Below, piece by piece: positions 44,743-53,413 of a DNA stretch of 64,000 nucleotides. Source of the stretch: Streptomyces mexicanus (GTDB lineage Bacteria; Actinomycetota; Actinomycetes; Streptomycetales; Streptomycetaceae); the NCBI RefSeq assembly GCF_902506575.1, contig NZ_LR732544.1:1386330-1450329 (forward strand), given 5' to 3'. A program made the position numbers and the translations under genes. The notes beneath the pieces were generated by a model that saw only the letters and a list, made by a program, of their open reading frames with translations, ran no database searches and was not told the origin of the DNA. How positions within the stretch are numbered: the first letter of the stretch is position 1; every line of letters starts with the position of its first letter.

Positions 44743-44830
44743 CGCGGGTGAAGCCCCGCGGTGGACACCGCAGGATGACGCGCATCACCGTCCGCACAAC
44801 ATCCAGCTCATTTGCCTATTCGGAGCCATT

Positions 44831-45196
44831 GTGATCATCGTCCACGGCACCACCCACGTCGCACCGGAGTCCCGGGATGCCTTCCTCGAGGAGGCCAAGG
44901 GGACCATCGCCCTCAGCCTCGCCGAAGCGGGCTGCATGGCCTACACCTGTTCCGAGGACATCACTCGGCCTGGCACCTTCCACTGGATCGAGGAGTGGGC
45001 CGACCTCGAGACCTTCAACGCCCACGCGGATGCCGCGCATCACCTCGACTTCATCCGCGCGCTCGCCGACAGCACCAGGATCATTCGGTCGGCCCCTCCC
45101 TCCGGCACCTATTTCGACGCCGAGCCGCTCGACGCCCAACGCCGTGCCGCCATGGGCTTCAGTATCTCCTCGGCGCCCGGACACATCCCGTCCTGA
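44831..45196 (+). CDS. Antibiotic biosynthesis monooxygenase (ABM) domain protein
   Basis: A 121-residue dimeric alpha-beta-barrel protein. Visible: the first strand IIVHGTTHV, then SRDAFLEEAKG, GCMAYTCSEDI, FHWIEEWADLETFNAHADA and a terminal IRSAPPSGTYF. The family includes cofactor-free quinol monooxygenases as well as small binding proteins, so function is uncertain. The GTG at 44831 is preceded by GGAG with six-base spacing. It follows the A2-B2 dehydrogenase pair by 88 bases and precedes a GC-rich hairpin (45220-45253). Confidence 0.75.
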   Translation: MIIVHGTTHVAPESRDAFLEEAKGTIALSLAEAGCMAYTCSEDITRPGTFHWIEEWADLETFNAHADAAHHLDFIRALADSTRIIRSAPPSGTYFDAEPLDAQRRAAMGFSISSAPGHIPS

Positions 45197-45219
45197 GACA
45201 CCGGCCGATCTTCCCCCCG

Positions 45220-45253
45220 CCGGCGCCCCGGCGCGGTTCGCCCCGGGCGCCGG
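45220..45253 (+). terminator. GC-rich hairpin behind the ABM gene
   Basis: CCGGCGCCC (45220-45228) pairs with GGGCGCCGG (45245-45253), beginning 24 bases after the ABM stop. There is no T-run. It probably terminates the dehydrogenase-ABM transcript. Confidence 0.45.
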
Positions 45254-45559
45254 TCGCCGCCCGGCTCTGCTCCGCCGGGGAGTATGGTCGGTCGGCCGCG
45301 TCACCTGCGCGATGCAGGCCGGTAGGGGCGTCACCATCCCGCCCGCCACAGGTATGCACTCCGGCGGGACCCTTTGCTTCATCGGCCACGGCGGGCTCCG
45401 GGGCCTGTGAGGGCCCCCGTACCACGAAAGCTTCCCACCGGCGAGGTCGGCAGGCTCCACGCCGGCCGAGCCACTGACTGCAAGTCAGGACGGGCGGCGG
45501 AGGGGTGCCGACCCGAAGGCCGAATCTTTTTGTCACTGCATGCCACTAGCCCAGATTGA

Positions 45560-45574
45560 GTTAGATAATTACGC
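45560..45574 (+). promoter_or_regulatory. Recurrent 15-bp element, copy 6 (BVMO)
   Basis: GTTAGATAATTACGC, ending 33 bases upstream of the GTG start of the Baeyer-Villiger monooxygenase. It is nearly identical to the copy at 53198 over its first nine bases. Confidence 0.6.
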
Positions 45575-45606
45575 TGTTTTAGGTATCACATCGAAAGGGG
45601 TAGCAC

Positions 45607-47409
45607 GTGGAGTCCAGCATCGATGTCGACGAGATACGCAGGCGCTACGAACAGGAGCGGCTTCGGCGTTCGGACGCTCATCGCGGAGACCTGGTCAAGC
45701 TTGAAGGTGAGCTGGCTCACTACCTGGATGACCCCTACATGAAGCCGACCGAACGTGCACCCATCGCCGACGAGGTGGACGCCATCATCGTCGGAGCCGG
45801 GTTCGGCGGCCTCCTCGCCGCAGCCCGTTTCAAGGAAGCCGGGCTGCGCAACGTGCGCATCATCGACCGCGGCGGCGACGTGGGCGGGGTCTGGTACTGG
45901 AACCGCTACCCCGGTGCCATGTGCGATGTGGAGTCCTACATCTACCTCCCGTTGATCGAGGAGACCGGCGCGAAGTTGCCTCCGTTGAAATACGCGCTCG
46001 GTCCGATGATCTACGAGCACGCGAAGCACGTCGCGAAGTTCTACGGGCTGTACGACCTCGGGCTCTTCCACACCGGCGTCACCAAGCTCACCTGGGCTGA
46101 CGGCGCCTGGGAGGTCGACACCGACCGCGGTGACCACATGCGGGCGAAGTACGTCGCGGTCTGCGAGGGCACCTTCAGCGTCCCGAAGCTGCCCGACCTG
46201 CCCGGCATCCTCGATTTCAAGGGCCACGCGTTCCACACCAGCCGCTGGGACTACGAGTACACGGGCGGCGACTCCGAGAGCGTGATGACGAACCTCACCG
46301 ACAAGAGGGTCGCCGTCATCGGAACCGGTGCGACGGCTGTCCAGATCGTGCCGCCGCTCGGCCGCAGCGCGAAGGAAGTGCTGGTCTTCCAGCGCACCCC
46401 GTCGACGGTCGGTCCGCGGGACCAGAAGCCGACCGACTACTCCTGGGCCGAGACTCTCGAACCCGGCTGGCAGCTCGAGCGCATGCGCAACTTCACGTCG
46501 ATCATCTCCGGAGACCCGGTCGACGAGGACCAGGTCCAGGACGCCTGGACCCGCATCTACGCCGAACTCATCCGCAACCCCGGCACTCCGGAGATGACCG
46601 CGGACCAGGTCAAGGCGAAGATGGAGGACATCGACCTCAAGACCATGGAGATGATCCGCAACCGGGTCGCCGAACTGGTGAAGGACCCGGCCAAGGCGGA
46701 GGCGCTGAAGCCCTACTACTACTACCTGTGCAAGCGACCGGCCTTCCACGACGAGTACCTCCAGGCGTTCAACAACGAGAACGTGAAGATCGTCGACACC
46801 CAGGGCAGGGGCGTGGAGCAGATCACCGAGAACGGCCTGCTGGTCAACGGCGTCGAGTACCCGGTCGACTGCATCATCTTCGCCACCGGCTTCGAGTACG
46901 GGACGCCCTACCACGAACGGGTCGGGTTCGACATCGTCGGCCGCGACGGCCTCGTCCTGTCCGAGTACTGGAAGGACGGCCCCTACACCTTCCAGGGCTG
47001 CATGACGCGCGGATTCCCGAACCTGTTCTTCATGCCTCAGTCGAACATGCAGGGCGCCATGAACGTCGATGTGGTCCACGTGATGACCGAGTACACGATG
47101 CACTGGCGCCACATCATCCGGAACGCCGAGGCAGGGGGGCACAAGGAATTCCAGCCCTCCGAGGCCGCGCAGGCGGCCTGGGTGCAGACGGTCGTCGACC
47201 AGCCGCGCAGCGACATCGAGTTCCAGAAGAAGTGCACACCCTCACGCTTCAATAACGAGGGTCACCTCGATGAGCGCTCTCCGCTTGCTCAGAACTACCC
47301 TCTCTCCACGATGCAGTTCTTCTACATGCTCGAGGAGTGGCGCCGCACCGCCGGTCTCGACGGCATCGAGTTCGACGGCCGGCCCGCCGAGGAAGTGGTC
47401 CCGGACTGA
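45607..47409 (+). CDS. Flavin-binding Baeyer-Villiger monooxygenase (type I)
   Basis: A 600-residue FAD/NADPH monooxygenase inserting oxygen next to a ketone to give an ester or lactone. First Rossmann motif GAGFGG at residues 63-68, GGVWYWNRYPGAMCD, the BVMO fingerprint FKGHAFHTSRWD at about 204-215 (F-x-G-x-x-x-H-x-x-x-W), the second Rossmann motif GTGATA near 239, and the late ATGFEYGTPY motif. The N-terminal extension of about 50 residues and total length resemble cyclopentadecanone-monooxygenase-like enzymes, from memory. GAAAGGGG lies before the GTG. It is probably monocistronic. It could act on the original ketone or on a ring intermediate, as OTEMO-type enzymes do in camphor degradation. 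Confidence 0.9.
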   Translation: MESSIDVDEIRRRYEQERLRRSDAHRGDLVKLEGELAHYLDDPYMKPTERAPIADEVDAIIVGAGFGGLLAAARFKEAGLRNVRIIDRGGDVGGVWYWNRYPGAMCDVESYIYLPLIEETGAKLPPLKYALGPMIYEHAKHVAKFYGLYDLGLFHTGVTKLTWADGAWEVDTDRGDHMRAKYVAVCEGTFSVPKLPDLPGILDFKGHAFHTSRWDYEYTGGDSESVMTNLTDKRVAVIGTGATAVQIVPPLGRSAKEVLVFQRTPSTVGPRDQKPTDYSWAETLEPGWQLERMRNFTSIISGDPVDEDQVQDAWTRIYAELIRNPGTPEMTADQVKAKMEDIDLKTMEMIRNRVAELVKDPAKAEALKPYYYYLCKRPAFHDEYLQAFNNENVKIVDTQGRGVEQITENGLLVNGVEYPVDCIIFATGFEYGTPYHERVGFDIVGRDGLVLSEYWKDGPYTFQGCMTRGFPNLFFMPQSNMQGAMNVDVVHVMTEYTMHWRHIIRNAEAGGHKEFQPSEAAQAAWVQTVVDQPRSDIEFQKKCTPSRFNNEGHLDERSPLAQNYPLSTMQFFYMLEEWRRTAGLDGIEFDGRPAEEVVPD

Positions 47410-47779
47410 CCCGACCTTCGGACTTCATCTGCGAGCATCGCGCCGGCTCCGGCGTATGGCGGCTGCCGGGTCTGTCCCGCTCCTGCCACCGGCACCGGAG
47501 CCACCGCCCGGGCCCGTGCCGGGCACCGAACCAAGGAGACGGCAGGGACGTGGGGATCCACGCCTGTGGTGCCCCCGCGCGTCCACGCCGGACTCTGCTC
47601 GAGCGAGCGGAGGATCGCCCGCCGGGGGTGTCCCCGCTTGCGCGGATCGTCGGCCGATGAGGGCGGACCACATCGACGGCGGCACCCGCGGTGCCGGAAG
47701 CGCCCCGTGATCGTGGACGGGGCGGCCCCGCCCCGTCGGCGGTGCGCCGGCGGAGTCGGCGTGCGGCGTCGAGGCAGCA

Positions 47780-48044
47780 CGAGAACCTGCTCTCCGGGCT
47801 CGGGCGTGGAGACCGGCTTGCCGGCCGGACCCGTGCTGCTGTAGGTGTGCCAGTAGCACTGGTAGGCGTCGTCGGCGGTGGCGATCCAGGTCTTGGGCCG
47901 GGTGGGGTTCTTGGCCAGGCGCACCGGATGGCCGTTGCGGCGCTTCCGTTCCTCATCGAACAGGCCGGTCAGGGTGTGCGGGACGGTGCGGTCGAGCTCG
48001 TCGAACGCGGGCCGGACAGCCTCGGTGATCGGCTTCGGCCGCGG
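47780..48044 (-). pseudogene. Fragment of an unidentified protein gene
   Basis: On the minus strand, from just after a TGA at 48047-48045, about 88 codons read as a coherent soluble protein: KPITEAVRPAFDELDRTVPH, then RNGHPVRLAKNPTRPKTWIA, ending about GEQVLV. It has no start codon or ribosome site, and beyond about 47780 the frame turns into low-complexity Arg/Pro sequence. I do not recognise the family. It looks like a remnant of an older gene, possibly from a mobile element. Confidence 0.4.
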
Positions 48045-48140
48045 TCAGGTCACGCCGGCGGCAGCGGTCAGCAGGCTAAGGGCAGTCCCGTCATCCCTGG
48101 CGGGCGCGCGACGCCGGCTACGGCACCTCACCGCGTTATC

Positions 48141-48174
48141 GGAGCGTCCGCATACACCCGTATGCGGACGCTCC
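48141..48174. terminator. Hairpin, 15-bp perfect stem
   Basis: Arms 48141-48155 and 48160-48174 are perfectly complementary around a four-base loop (ACCC). It lies about 100 bases downstream of the solute-binding protein gene on the minus strand and could terminate it; no T-run is seen. Confidence 0.55.
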
Positions 48175-48271
48175 TGCGCCGTGCGATGATCCCCCACTGC
48201 CTGAAAGGCGTGGGAGGTGCCCCCAGCATCCGACGCCGCGCGCCGTTCGACCGCGGATGACGGGACAAATC

Positions 48272-49447
48272 TCAGAACGGATTCATGTCGCCGGCGGGGA
48301 CGAACTTGCCGTTCTTGATCTGGAGCATGAAGACCTTCGACGACACGACCCGCGGCAGGTTGGGCACCGGTCCCGGTTTGGTGAAGTCGAGGTCGTCGAT
48401 CCACGCGAACTTCATGTTCGAAACCTTGGAGAACGCGTCCCAGACGTTGGCACTTGTCGCAGGACGGCTTTCCTTCTCCATCACCTGCGCGAACAACCGG
48501 AGTGCATAGTACGCGCGCAGGCCGACGCCCGAGTACACCTTCTCCTTCGGCTCGTACTTCTCCATGGCGGCCACGTAGGCAGCACCCCACTGGTTGTCGC
48601 CGGCCGCGTTCGGCGTGCCCTGGACGAGCCAGGAGCCGTTCGCAGCCGAGCCGGCCTCCTTCACCAGATTCGGCGTCACGGAACTGGCGCTCAGCACGAC
48701 CCGAAGCTTGGAACCCGCGGTCCCCAGTGCCTTGAAGAGCTTCAGGTTGCTTTCCGAGGTCATGGGGGACACGATCGCTTGGGCGCCGTCAGCCTCCGCC
48801 CGTGCCACGAACTGGCTGTAGTCCACCGCGTCATTAGGAATGGTGACGCTGCTGACGATCTTCACACCGGCCAGCTTCGCCCCTTGCTTGAAGTAGTCGT
48901 TGTTCGTCTTGACGGTCGCAGACTCGTTGTTGAAGGTCGCGATCCTCGTCGCGCCCAGCTTCTCCTTCGCGACCGCCGGCATCGCCGCGTAGCCCGGCAG
49001 ACCCGCGTCGAAGAGGAAGCTGGCCGGGCTCTTGGCATCATCCGGAGTGATGGCGTCGGCACCGATCGATGGGATCTTCGCCTGGCCCAGAACGGCGAGC
49101 GCCTGGGCACCGTTCATCATCAGCCCGCCGACGACAGCAGCTGCCTTCTCCTGGACGGCCTTCTGCGCGCACCGGAGCTCTTCGTTCGGGTCGTACTTGC
49201 TGTCGCACGGGACCACCGTGACCTTGCGGCCGTTGATACCACCCGCCTCGTTCAGTTCCGCGGCGGCAGCCTCGATCGAGCTCTTCATGAACGGGAGAGA
49301 GAACGACGGAGACTGGTACGGGGCAATCTGCATGATCTTGATCGGACCGGTGGAATCGCCTTCGCCACCCGCGGAAGCATTGCCTCCACAGGCCGTCAGG
49401 CAGGCGAGCGATCCCACCATGCCTATCGAAATTACGCACCGCTTCAC
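48272..49447 (-). CDS. ABC transporter substrate-binding lipoprotein (Liv type)
   Basis: Extracellular solute receptor for a HAAT-family importer. The 391-residue precursor starts with a short signal peptide and lipobox LTAC (cysteine at about residue 19), then the periplasmic-binding-protein type I fold: IKIMQIAPYQSPSF, ELNEAGGINGRKV, CAQKAVQEKAAAVVGG and a late YSGVGLRAYYALRLFAQ helix. The GTG at 49447 follows TTTGGAGGG; the frame runs on upstream but gives no better signal peptide. It probably feeds the fused LivHMG/LivF importer 27 kb away, the only permease of this class in the window. A -10-like TATATC lies just upstream. Confidence 0.87.
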   Translation of the reverse strand: MKRCVISIGMVGSLACLTACGGNASAGGEGDSTGPIKIMQIAPYQSPSFSLPFMKSSIEAAAAELNEAGGINGRKVTVVPCDSKYDPNEELRCAQKAVQEKAAAVVGGLMMNGAQALAVLGQAKIPSIGADAITPDDAKSPASFLFDAGLPGYAAMPAVAKEKLGATRIATFNNESATVKTNNDYFKQGAKLAGVKIVSSVTIPNDAVDYSQFVARAEADGAQAIVSPMTSESNLKLFKALGTAGSKLRVVLSASSVTPNLVKEAGSAANGSWLVQGTPNAAGDNQWGAAYVAAMEKYEPKEKVYSGVGLRAYYALRLFAQVMEKESRPATSANVWDAFSKVSNMKFAWIDDLDFTKPGPVPNLPRVVSSKVFMLQIKNGKFVPAGDMNPF

Positions 49448-49563
49448 TTTCCCTCCAAAGGGATATACGGGGCTACGCGCCCCACCGAAGTCATGTGCCG
49501 GTGAGCATTTAGCCAAGACACAGGGCGGCCGAAAGCGTCGAAGCGCGGCGTGGATCCCACCGG

Positions 49564-50817
49564 TCAGTCCGCGGTGACCGACGTCCCGATGCCGGCCTTC
49601 CACCGGCCGACCGCCGCCTTGATCCCTTTGTTGACCGCACTGGACCTGCCCCAACCGACATAGGGCGTGAGCTGGATCATCATCTCCTCGAGCTCCGCCT
49701 CGGAGAACTCGCCGTTGAGAAGGCCGCCGTACACCTGAGTCTCGATCAGGTCAGCGCGGCCCAGCTGAGCGGATGCACCCATGACGAGCATCCGGCGCTC
49801 GCGGAGTGACAGGCCGGGCCGACTCCATATGTCTCCGAAGAGATGCTCGACCGTCTCCAGGTTGTACGGACTGCCGTCGCGGTTGACGCTCGCATCGTGG
49901 AAACCGGGGCCGTAGACGATGTCCATCCACCGACGACCCCAGTCGTAGCGAGACATGTCCTCCCGGATCTGCGCTTCGCCTCGCTCGACCAGCTTCAGCA
50001 ATTCTGCACGCTCCCGAATGACGAACTCGGTGAACGCCGCCGACACGCCGACGGTGCGCGCGAGCTCAACGGCAGCACCCAGGTCCTTCTCGATGAGATC
50101 GGAGATCCGCTCACGTCGGGAGCGGTTCTCCGGGGCGAAGCCGATCTCGTCCTCAAGCAAGAACATCGTGCGACCGTCGGGGTCGGCATCCGCGATCGCC
50201 TGGCGCAGGCCCTCGTCGGTGACACCTGCGGCAGCGAGCAGGCGGCCGGCTGCAGCGCAGACGATCCAGCTGCCGTACGTCACGATGTTGCGCGCGATCT
50301 TGGTGGCCATGCCGGAACCGACCCCGCCGCAGCCGACGACCGACTGTGCCACCAGCTCAAGCGCGGCCACGACGTCGTCGCGCGCGGCGTCGCCCACGCC
50401 GACCATCGCAACCACACTGCGGACCTGGTCGTCCGTCGAACCCGGGAGGGTGGTCACCCCGCAGTCGGCGACGACGACTCCCCTCGCATGGCACTCAGCA
50501 GCGATCTCGCGTACGGACTGCAGATCGATGGTGCTCATGACGACGACGGCGGAGCCGGGGTGCGCCCCTGCCAGAAGACCATCAGGTCCCATGACGACCG
50601 CGCGCACCTGCTCGGCCGACAGGACTGCGATGAACACGACGTCGGTCTGCGTCGCCAGGTCCGCGGCCGACTTCGCCGCATCGGCCGCGCCGACCGCTGC
50701 GATGGCCTCGGGCGAGACGTCGTGGACGACGGGGCGGTGTCCCCCGTTCCTCAGACCGGCAACGAGGCGCCGACCGATGTGCCCCAGGCCGACGACGCCG
50801 TACTTGCTCTCACTCAC
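49564..50817 (-). CDS. Fusion of a beta-hydroxyacid dehydrogenase and a carboxymuconolactone decarboxylase-like domain
   Basis: A 417-residue two-domain protein. Residues 1-300 form a 3-hydroxyisobutyrate dehydrogenase-like enzyme: GLGHIGRRLVAGL, VVVMSTIDLQSV, and MATKIARN with the catalytic lysine. Residues about 305-410 resemble a carboxymuconolactone decarboxylase/AhpD-like domain (SLRERRMLVMGA, VYGGLLNGEFSEAELEEMMIQL); the AhpD C-x-x-C redox pair is absent, as in true CMD proteins. The GTG at 50817 has AGAGGGA upstream and was preferred to a GTG at 50838. The fusion suggests one intermediate is oxidised and then decarboxylated or isomerised. The gene lies between two solute-binding protein genes. 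Confidence 0.8.
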   Translation of the reverse strand: MSESKYGVVGLGHIGRRLVAGLRNGGHRPVVHDVSPEAIAAVGAADAAKSAADLATQTDVVFIAVLSAEQVRAVVMGPDGLLAGAHPGSAVVVMSTIDLQSVREIAAECHARGVVVADCGVTTLPGSTDDQVRSVVAMVGVGDAARDDVVAALELVAQSVVGCGGVGSGMATKIARNIVTYGSWIVCAAAGRLLAAAGVTDEGLRQAIADADPDGRTMFLLEDEIGFAPENRSRRERISDLIEKDLGAAVELARTVGVSAAFTEFVIRERAELLKLVERGEAQIREDMSRYDWGRRWMDIVYGPGFHDASVNRDGSPYNLETVEHLFGDIWSRPGLSLRERRMLVMGASAQLGRADLIETQVYGGLLNGEFSEAELEEMMIQLTPYVGWGRSSAVNKGIKAAVGRWKAGIGTSVTAD

Positions 50818-50975
50818 CTTGATCCCTCTCTGGTTCACGGCAGCTGATGCGCGTTCGCGGCCGATGCCGTCAGGAGGCCGACGTCATCGACGGCAACTGT
50901 TCGTGGCTGCGCTGTGGCGCGGGCCTGACACCGAGGCGGTGGGGGGTCGGCTCCTCGGGCCGCCCCCACCGCGGC

Positions 50976-51686
50976 TCATCCCCGCATGAACGGGTCGAAC
51001 GGGGCTTTCACGACCATCCTGCCGTCGACGATCTCGGCCGGAAACACGTCGGCGAAGAGGTGAGCCGCCCAGTAGGCGCGCAGACCGACACCCGACATCG
51101 CCTTCTCGTCCGGCTGGTACTTCGCCACCGCGGCGAGGTACTGCTTGCCCCACTCGTTCGCGTCATCTGCAACGGTGTGGATCGCGGCCACCTTCGTGGC
51201 TCCGAACGCGGACTTGGCGACCGCCGGCATGGCGGCATAGCCGGGGACGCCCGCGTCGAACAGGAAGCTCGCCGGGCTCTTGGCATCGTAGGGCGTGATG
51301 GCGTCAGGGCCGATGCAGGCAATCTTGGCCTTCTCGAGTACCGGGAGCATGGTGCTGCCGACGCTCGTCAGACCGCCGACGACGGCCGCCGCCTTGTCCT
51401 GGACTGCTGTCTGAGCACAGCGGAGGGCGACGTTGGGGTCCTGTTCCTCGTTGCAGGTCTCCAGCCGCAGCTTGCGGCCGTTGATGCCGCCCGCATCGTT
51501 GATCTCGTCAACGGCAGCCTGTACTGACGTCTTCATCATCGGCAGCGAGGTCGTCCGCGAGTGGTACGGCGCGATCTGCGTGATCCTGATCGCTCCGGAT
51601 GAGCCGCTGCCGTGCCCGCTGTTGGACCCGCAAGCAGCGAGCAGCAGACCAGAGGCCACGAGTGCGGCGGTGACCCTCATCCTCAT
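50976..51686 (-). pseudogene. Internally deleted substrate-binding lipoprotein
   Basis: A 236-residue product closely related to the 391-residue solute-binding protein at 48.3 kb: same lipobox (LAACGS), ITQIAPYHS, DEINDAGGINGRK, SPASFLFDAGVPGYAAMPAVAK. After GATKVAAIHT about 105 residues are missing, the next match being NEWGKQYLAAVAKYQ. A second gap of about 45 residues follows LFADV before the C-terminal end. Both deletions keep the frame. Most of the ligand-binding second lobe is gone, so normal function is unlikely, though the protein can still be made (AAGGAGAGG five bases before ATG). Confidence 0.7.
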
Positions 51687-51889
51687 TGCCTCTCCTTGAA
51701 ATGCCGGCTGCGGATCCCTGCCGCAGCCCTGTTGCCGTGCACGTCACTTCCAGGGGGCTCAGGGATGATCAGCTGACCTGTATGGCTGTGTCTGGAGCAG
51801 TCCGCTCGTTGCCTGCCCTCGGCAACCGCGGGCAGGCAACGCGGAGCATGCCCGCCGGGGCCCGGCGCAGGACCGGCGAGCCGGTGGGC

Positions 51890-53095
51890 TCACCGCGTGA
51901 CCATCAGCGCCTCGACGCCGTAGTTGGTCGAGTGCGAGTGCATCGGAACATCCTCGAGCGGAACGGCGAGGCGGAGATCCGGGAAGCGCTGCAGGATTGC
52001 CGGAACGACGGCCCTGAGCTCCGCACGGGCAATGTTCTGCCCGATGCACTGATGTGCCCCGAAGCCGAATGCCAAGTGCCGCAGCGCCTGCCGATCGAAG
52101 TCGAGCACATCAGGGTCCTCGAACCTGCGCGGGTCCCGGTTCGCTGCCACGAGCGACACCACCACGAGCTCGCCCTTCTTCATCCGAACGCCGCGGAACT
52201 CGGTATCCTCCGTGACCGTTCGCCCGAGCCCGAAGTGGACGATCGAGAGGAACCGGAGAAGCTCCTCGACGACGACGTCGATCCTGTCGGGGTTCTCGAG
52301 CACGAACCGGCGGTGCTCGGGATGGGTCAGCATCGTCAACACCGAGAGGGAGATCATGTTCGCCGTGGTGTCGTGGCCTGCGACGAGGAGGAGTCCGCCG
52401 ACCTTGACGAGGTCCTCATCGGTGAAGAAGGCGTCGCCACCGTCGATCTGGCCGAGCATCTCTCCGAGCAGACCGGTCAGATCGCCGCTGGCGCGCTTGC
52501 GGGCGAGCAGATCACGGATGTAGTCGAGGATCCACTGACGCTCGCTGTCCCGCTCGGCCTGCGACAACCTGAAGTCCATGATCTTGAGCGACGCCGCGTG
52601 GAAGGCGTCTCGATCGGCGTAGGGCACGCCGAGCAGCTCGCAGATCACGAGGCACGGGATCGCCAGGGCGAGCTCGTGGACGAGATCGAATGTCTCCGGC
52701 CCCGCCTCGATCGCGTCAAGTCGCTCGGCGACGATCTGCTCGATGTAGGGCTGGAGCTGCCGCCGCACACTGGGAACAGTGAAGCGACCGCCCAGAAGAC
52801 GCCGGTACGCGGCGTGGTCCTGACCGTCCATGTGCACGAATGTTCCGCTGAACGGCGTAGGCGTCCTGCCCGTGGGGTCGGCGTCCGGGGACTCGTACCT
52901 CGGCCTCGCGGCCGCGAACGCGGGGTGGCGGAACGCCGCGGCGACATCGTCGAAGCGAGTGACCAGCCAGCCCTCCATGCCGGCGGGGAAGCGTACCCGG
53001 GTGACCGGCGCTTCATCACGCAGCTCGCCGTAGATGACGGGTGGGTCGAACTTGGTCGGACGCTCTGTCGGCATTACTGGCCACGTGACTGTCAT
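51890..53095 (-). CDS. Cytochrome P450
   Basis: A 401-residue soluble P450. Heme loop FGFGAHQCIGQNIARAEL with the Cys ligand at residue 350, I-helix LVAGHDTTANMISL with the usual acid-Thr pair, and ExxR in the EELLRFLS region. It resembles the streptomycete CYP105/CYP107-type enzymes more than the camphor-like P450 at 23.4 kb. No ferredoxin gene is adjacent; the 3Fe-4S ferredoxin at 23.2 kb may serve it. The ATG at 53095 follows GAAGG; the frame is open to 53125. The 15-bp element lies 103 bases upstream, so it is likely co-regulated with the first P450 operon. Confidence 0.87.
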   Translation of the reverse strand: MTVTWPVMPTERPTKFDPPVIYGELRDEAPVTRVRFPAGMEGWLVTRFDDVAAAFRHPAFAAARPRYESPDADPTGRTPTPFSGTFVHMDGQDHAAYRRLLGGRFTVPSVRRQLQPYIEQIVAERLDAIEAGPETFDLVHELALAIPCLVICELLGVPYADRDAFHAASLKIMDFRLSQAERDSERQWILDYIRDLLARKRASGDLTGLLGEMLGQIDGGDAFFTDEDLVKVGGLLLVAGHDTTANMISLSVLTMLTHPEHRRFVLENPDRIDVVVEELLRFLSIVHFGLGRTVTEDTEFRGVRMKKGELVVVSLVAANRDPRRFEDPDVLDFDRQALRHLAFGFGAHQCIGQNIARAELRAVVPAILQRFPDLRLAVPLEDVPMHSHSTNYGVEALMVTR

Positions 53096-53413
53096 GTGCC
53101 TTCGTCTCTCTTGGTCGACGAACAAGGAGGGCGGCTACTGGTTCCGGCTTCGGCTTCACCCTTCGCACGAGTACGAATCGCCGTATCAGTTGAACTAGTT
53201 AGATAAGTTCGCTAGGGACTGTAGCGCACGCCACACCCTTCCACTAGGTTGCGACTTCAAGTGCTCTCGAGCAGCGGATCAGAGCGGGAGGATGCGCCGT
53301 CACGAACTGTCCGATGGCGAAAGCCAGTTTGCGCGGCCATTGCCGCCTGCTCGTCCGGCAGCGGTGAGGGAATCACGCCTTTGCCGCCCGGTCGGTGCGC
53401 CTCCGGCAGGATG
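53096..53413. promoter_or_regulatory. Intergenic region upstream of the second P450
   Basis: About 320 bases between the P450 start (leftward) and the end of the MFS gene. It holds the 15-bp element at 53198-53212. The remainder shows no gene; a terminator for the MFS gene is not obvious. Confidence 0.45.
53198..53212 (+). promoter_or_regulatory. Recurrent 15-bp element, copy 7 (second P450)
   Basis: GTTAGATAAGTTCGC, 103 bases upstream of the P450 start, in an AT-rich patch. It shares GTTAGATAA with the BVMO copy. Confidence 0.6.

Larger units (their letters stand above)
45197..45606. other. Intergenic region upstream of the BVMO gene, potentially structured
   Basis: About 410 bases. The left end holds the hairpin at 45220-45253. 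Between about 45430 and 45535 several nested inverted repeats are followed by a T-run (TTTTT at 45529-45533), including CTGACT-GCA-AGTCAG. The right end holds the 15-bp element at 45560-45574. No gene or recognised riboswitch class can be supported. Confidence 0.45.
47410..48271. other. Degenerate intergenic region
   Basis: About 860 bases between the BVMO and a solute-binding protein gene. Most of it has no coherent gene. It contains a palindrome with ten-base arms (47716-47737), a protein-like fragment (47780-48044), a strong hairpin (48141-48174), and a smaller hairpin near 48190-48212 whose right flank GGGAGGTGCCCCC recalls a sequence common in Streptomyces intergenic regions. Confidence 0.5.

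Noticed and set aside
45474-45495. Anticodon-loop-like sequence (CTGA-CTGCAAG-TCAG) suggesting tRNA-Cys
   Set aside because: There is no T-arm (GGTTCGA-like) or acceptor stem at the right distance. The same bases form a simple hairpin.
45430-45535. Cobalamin-riboswitch-like GCCACTG box
   Set aside because: The other conserved blocks of that riboswitch are missing, and the downstream gene has no cobalamin link.
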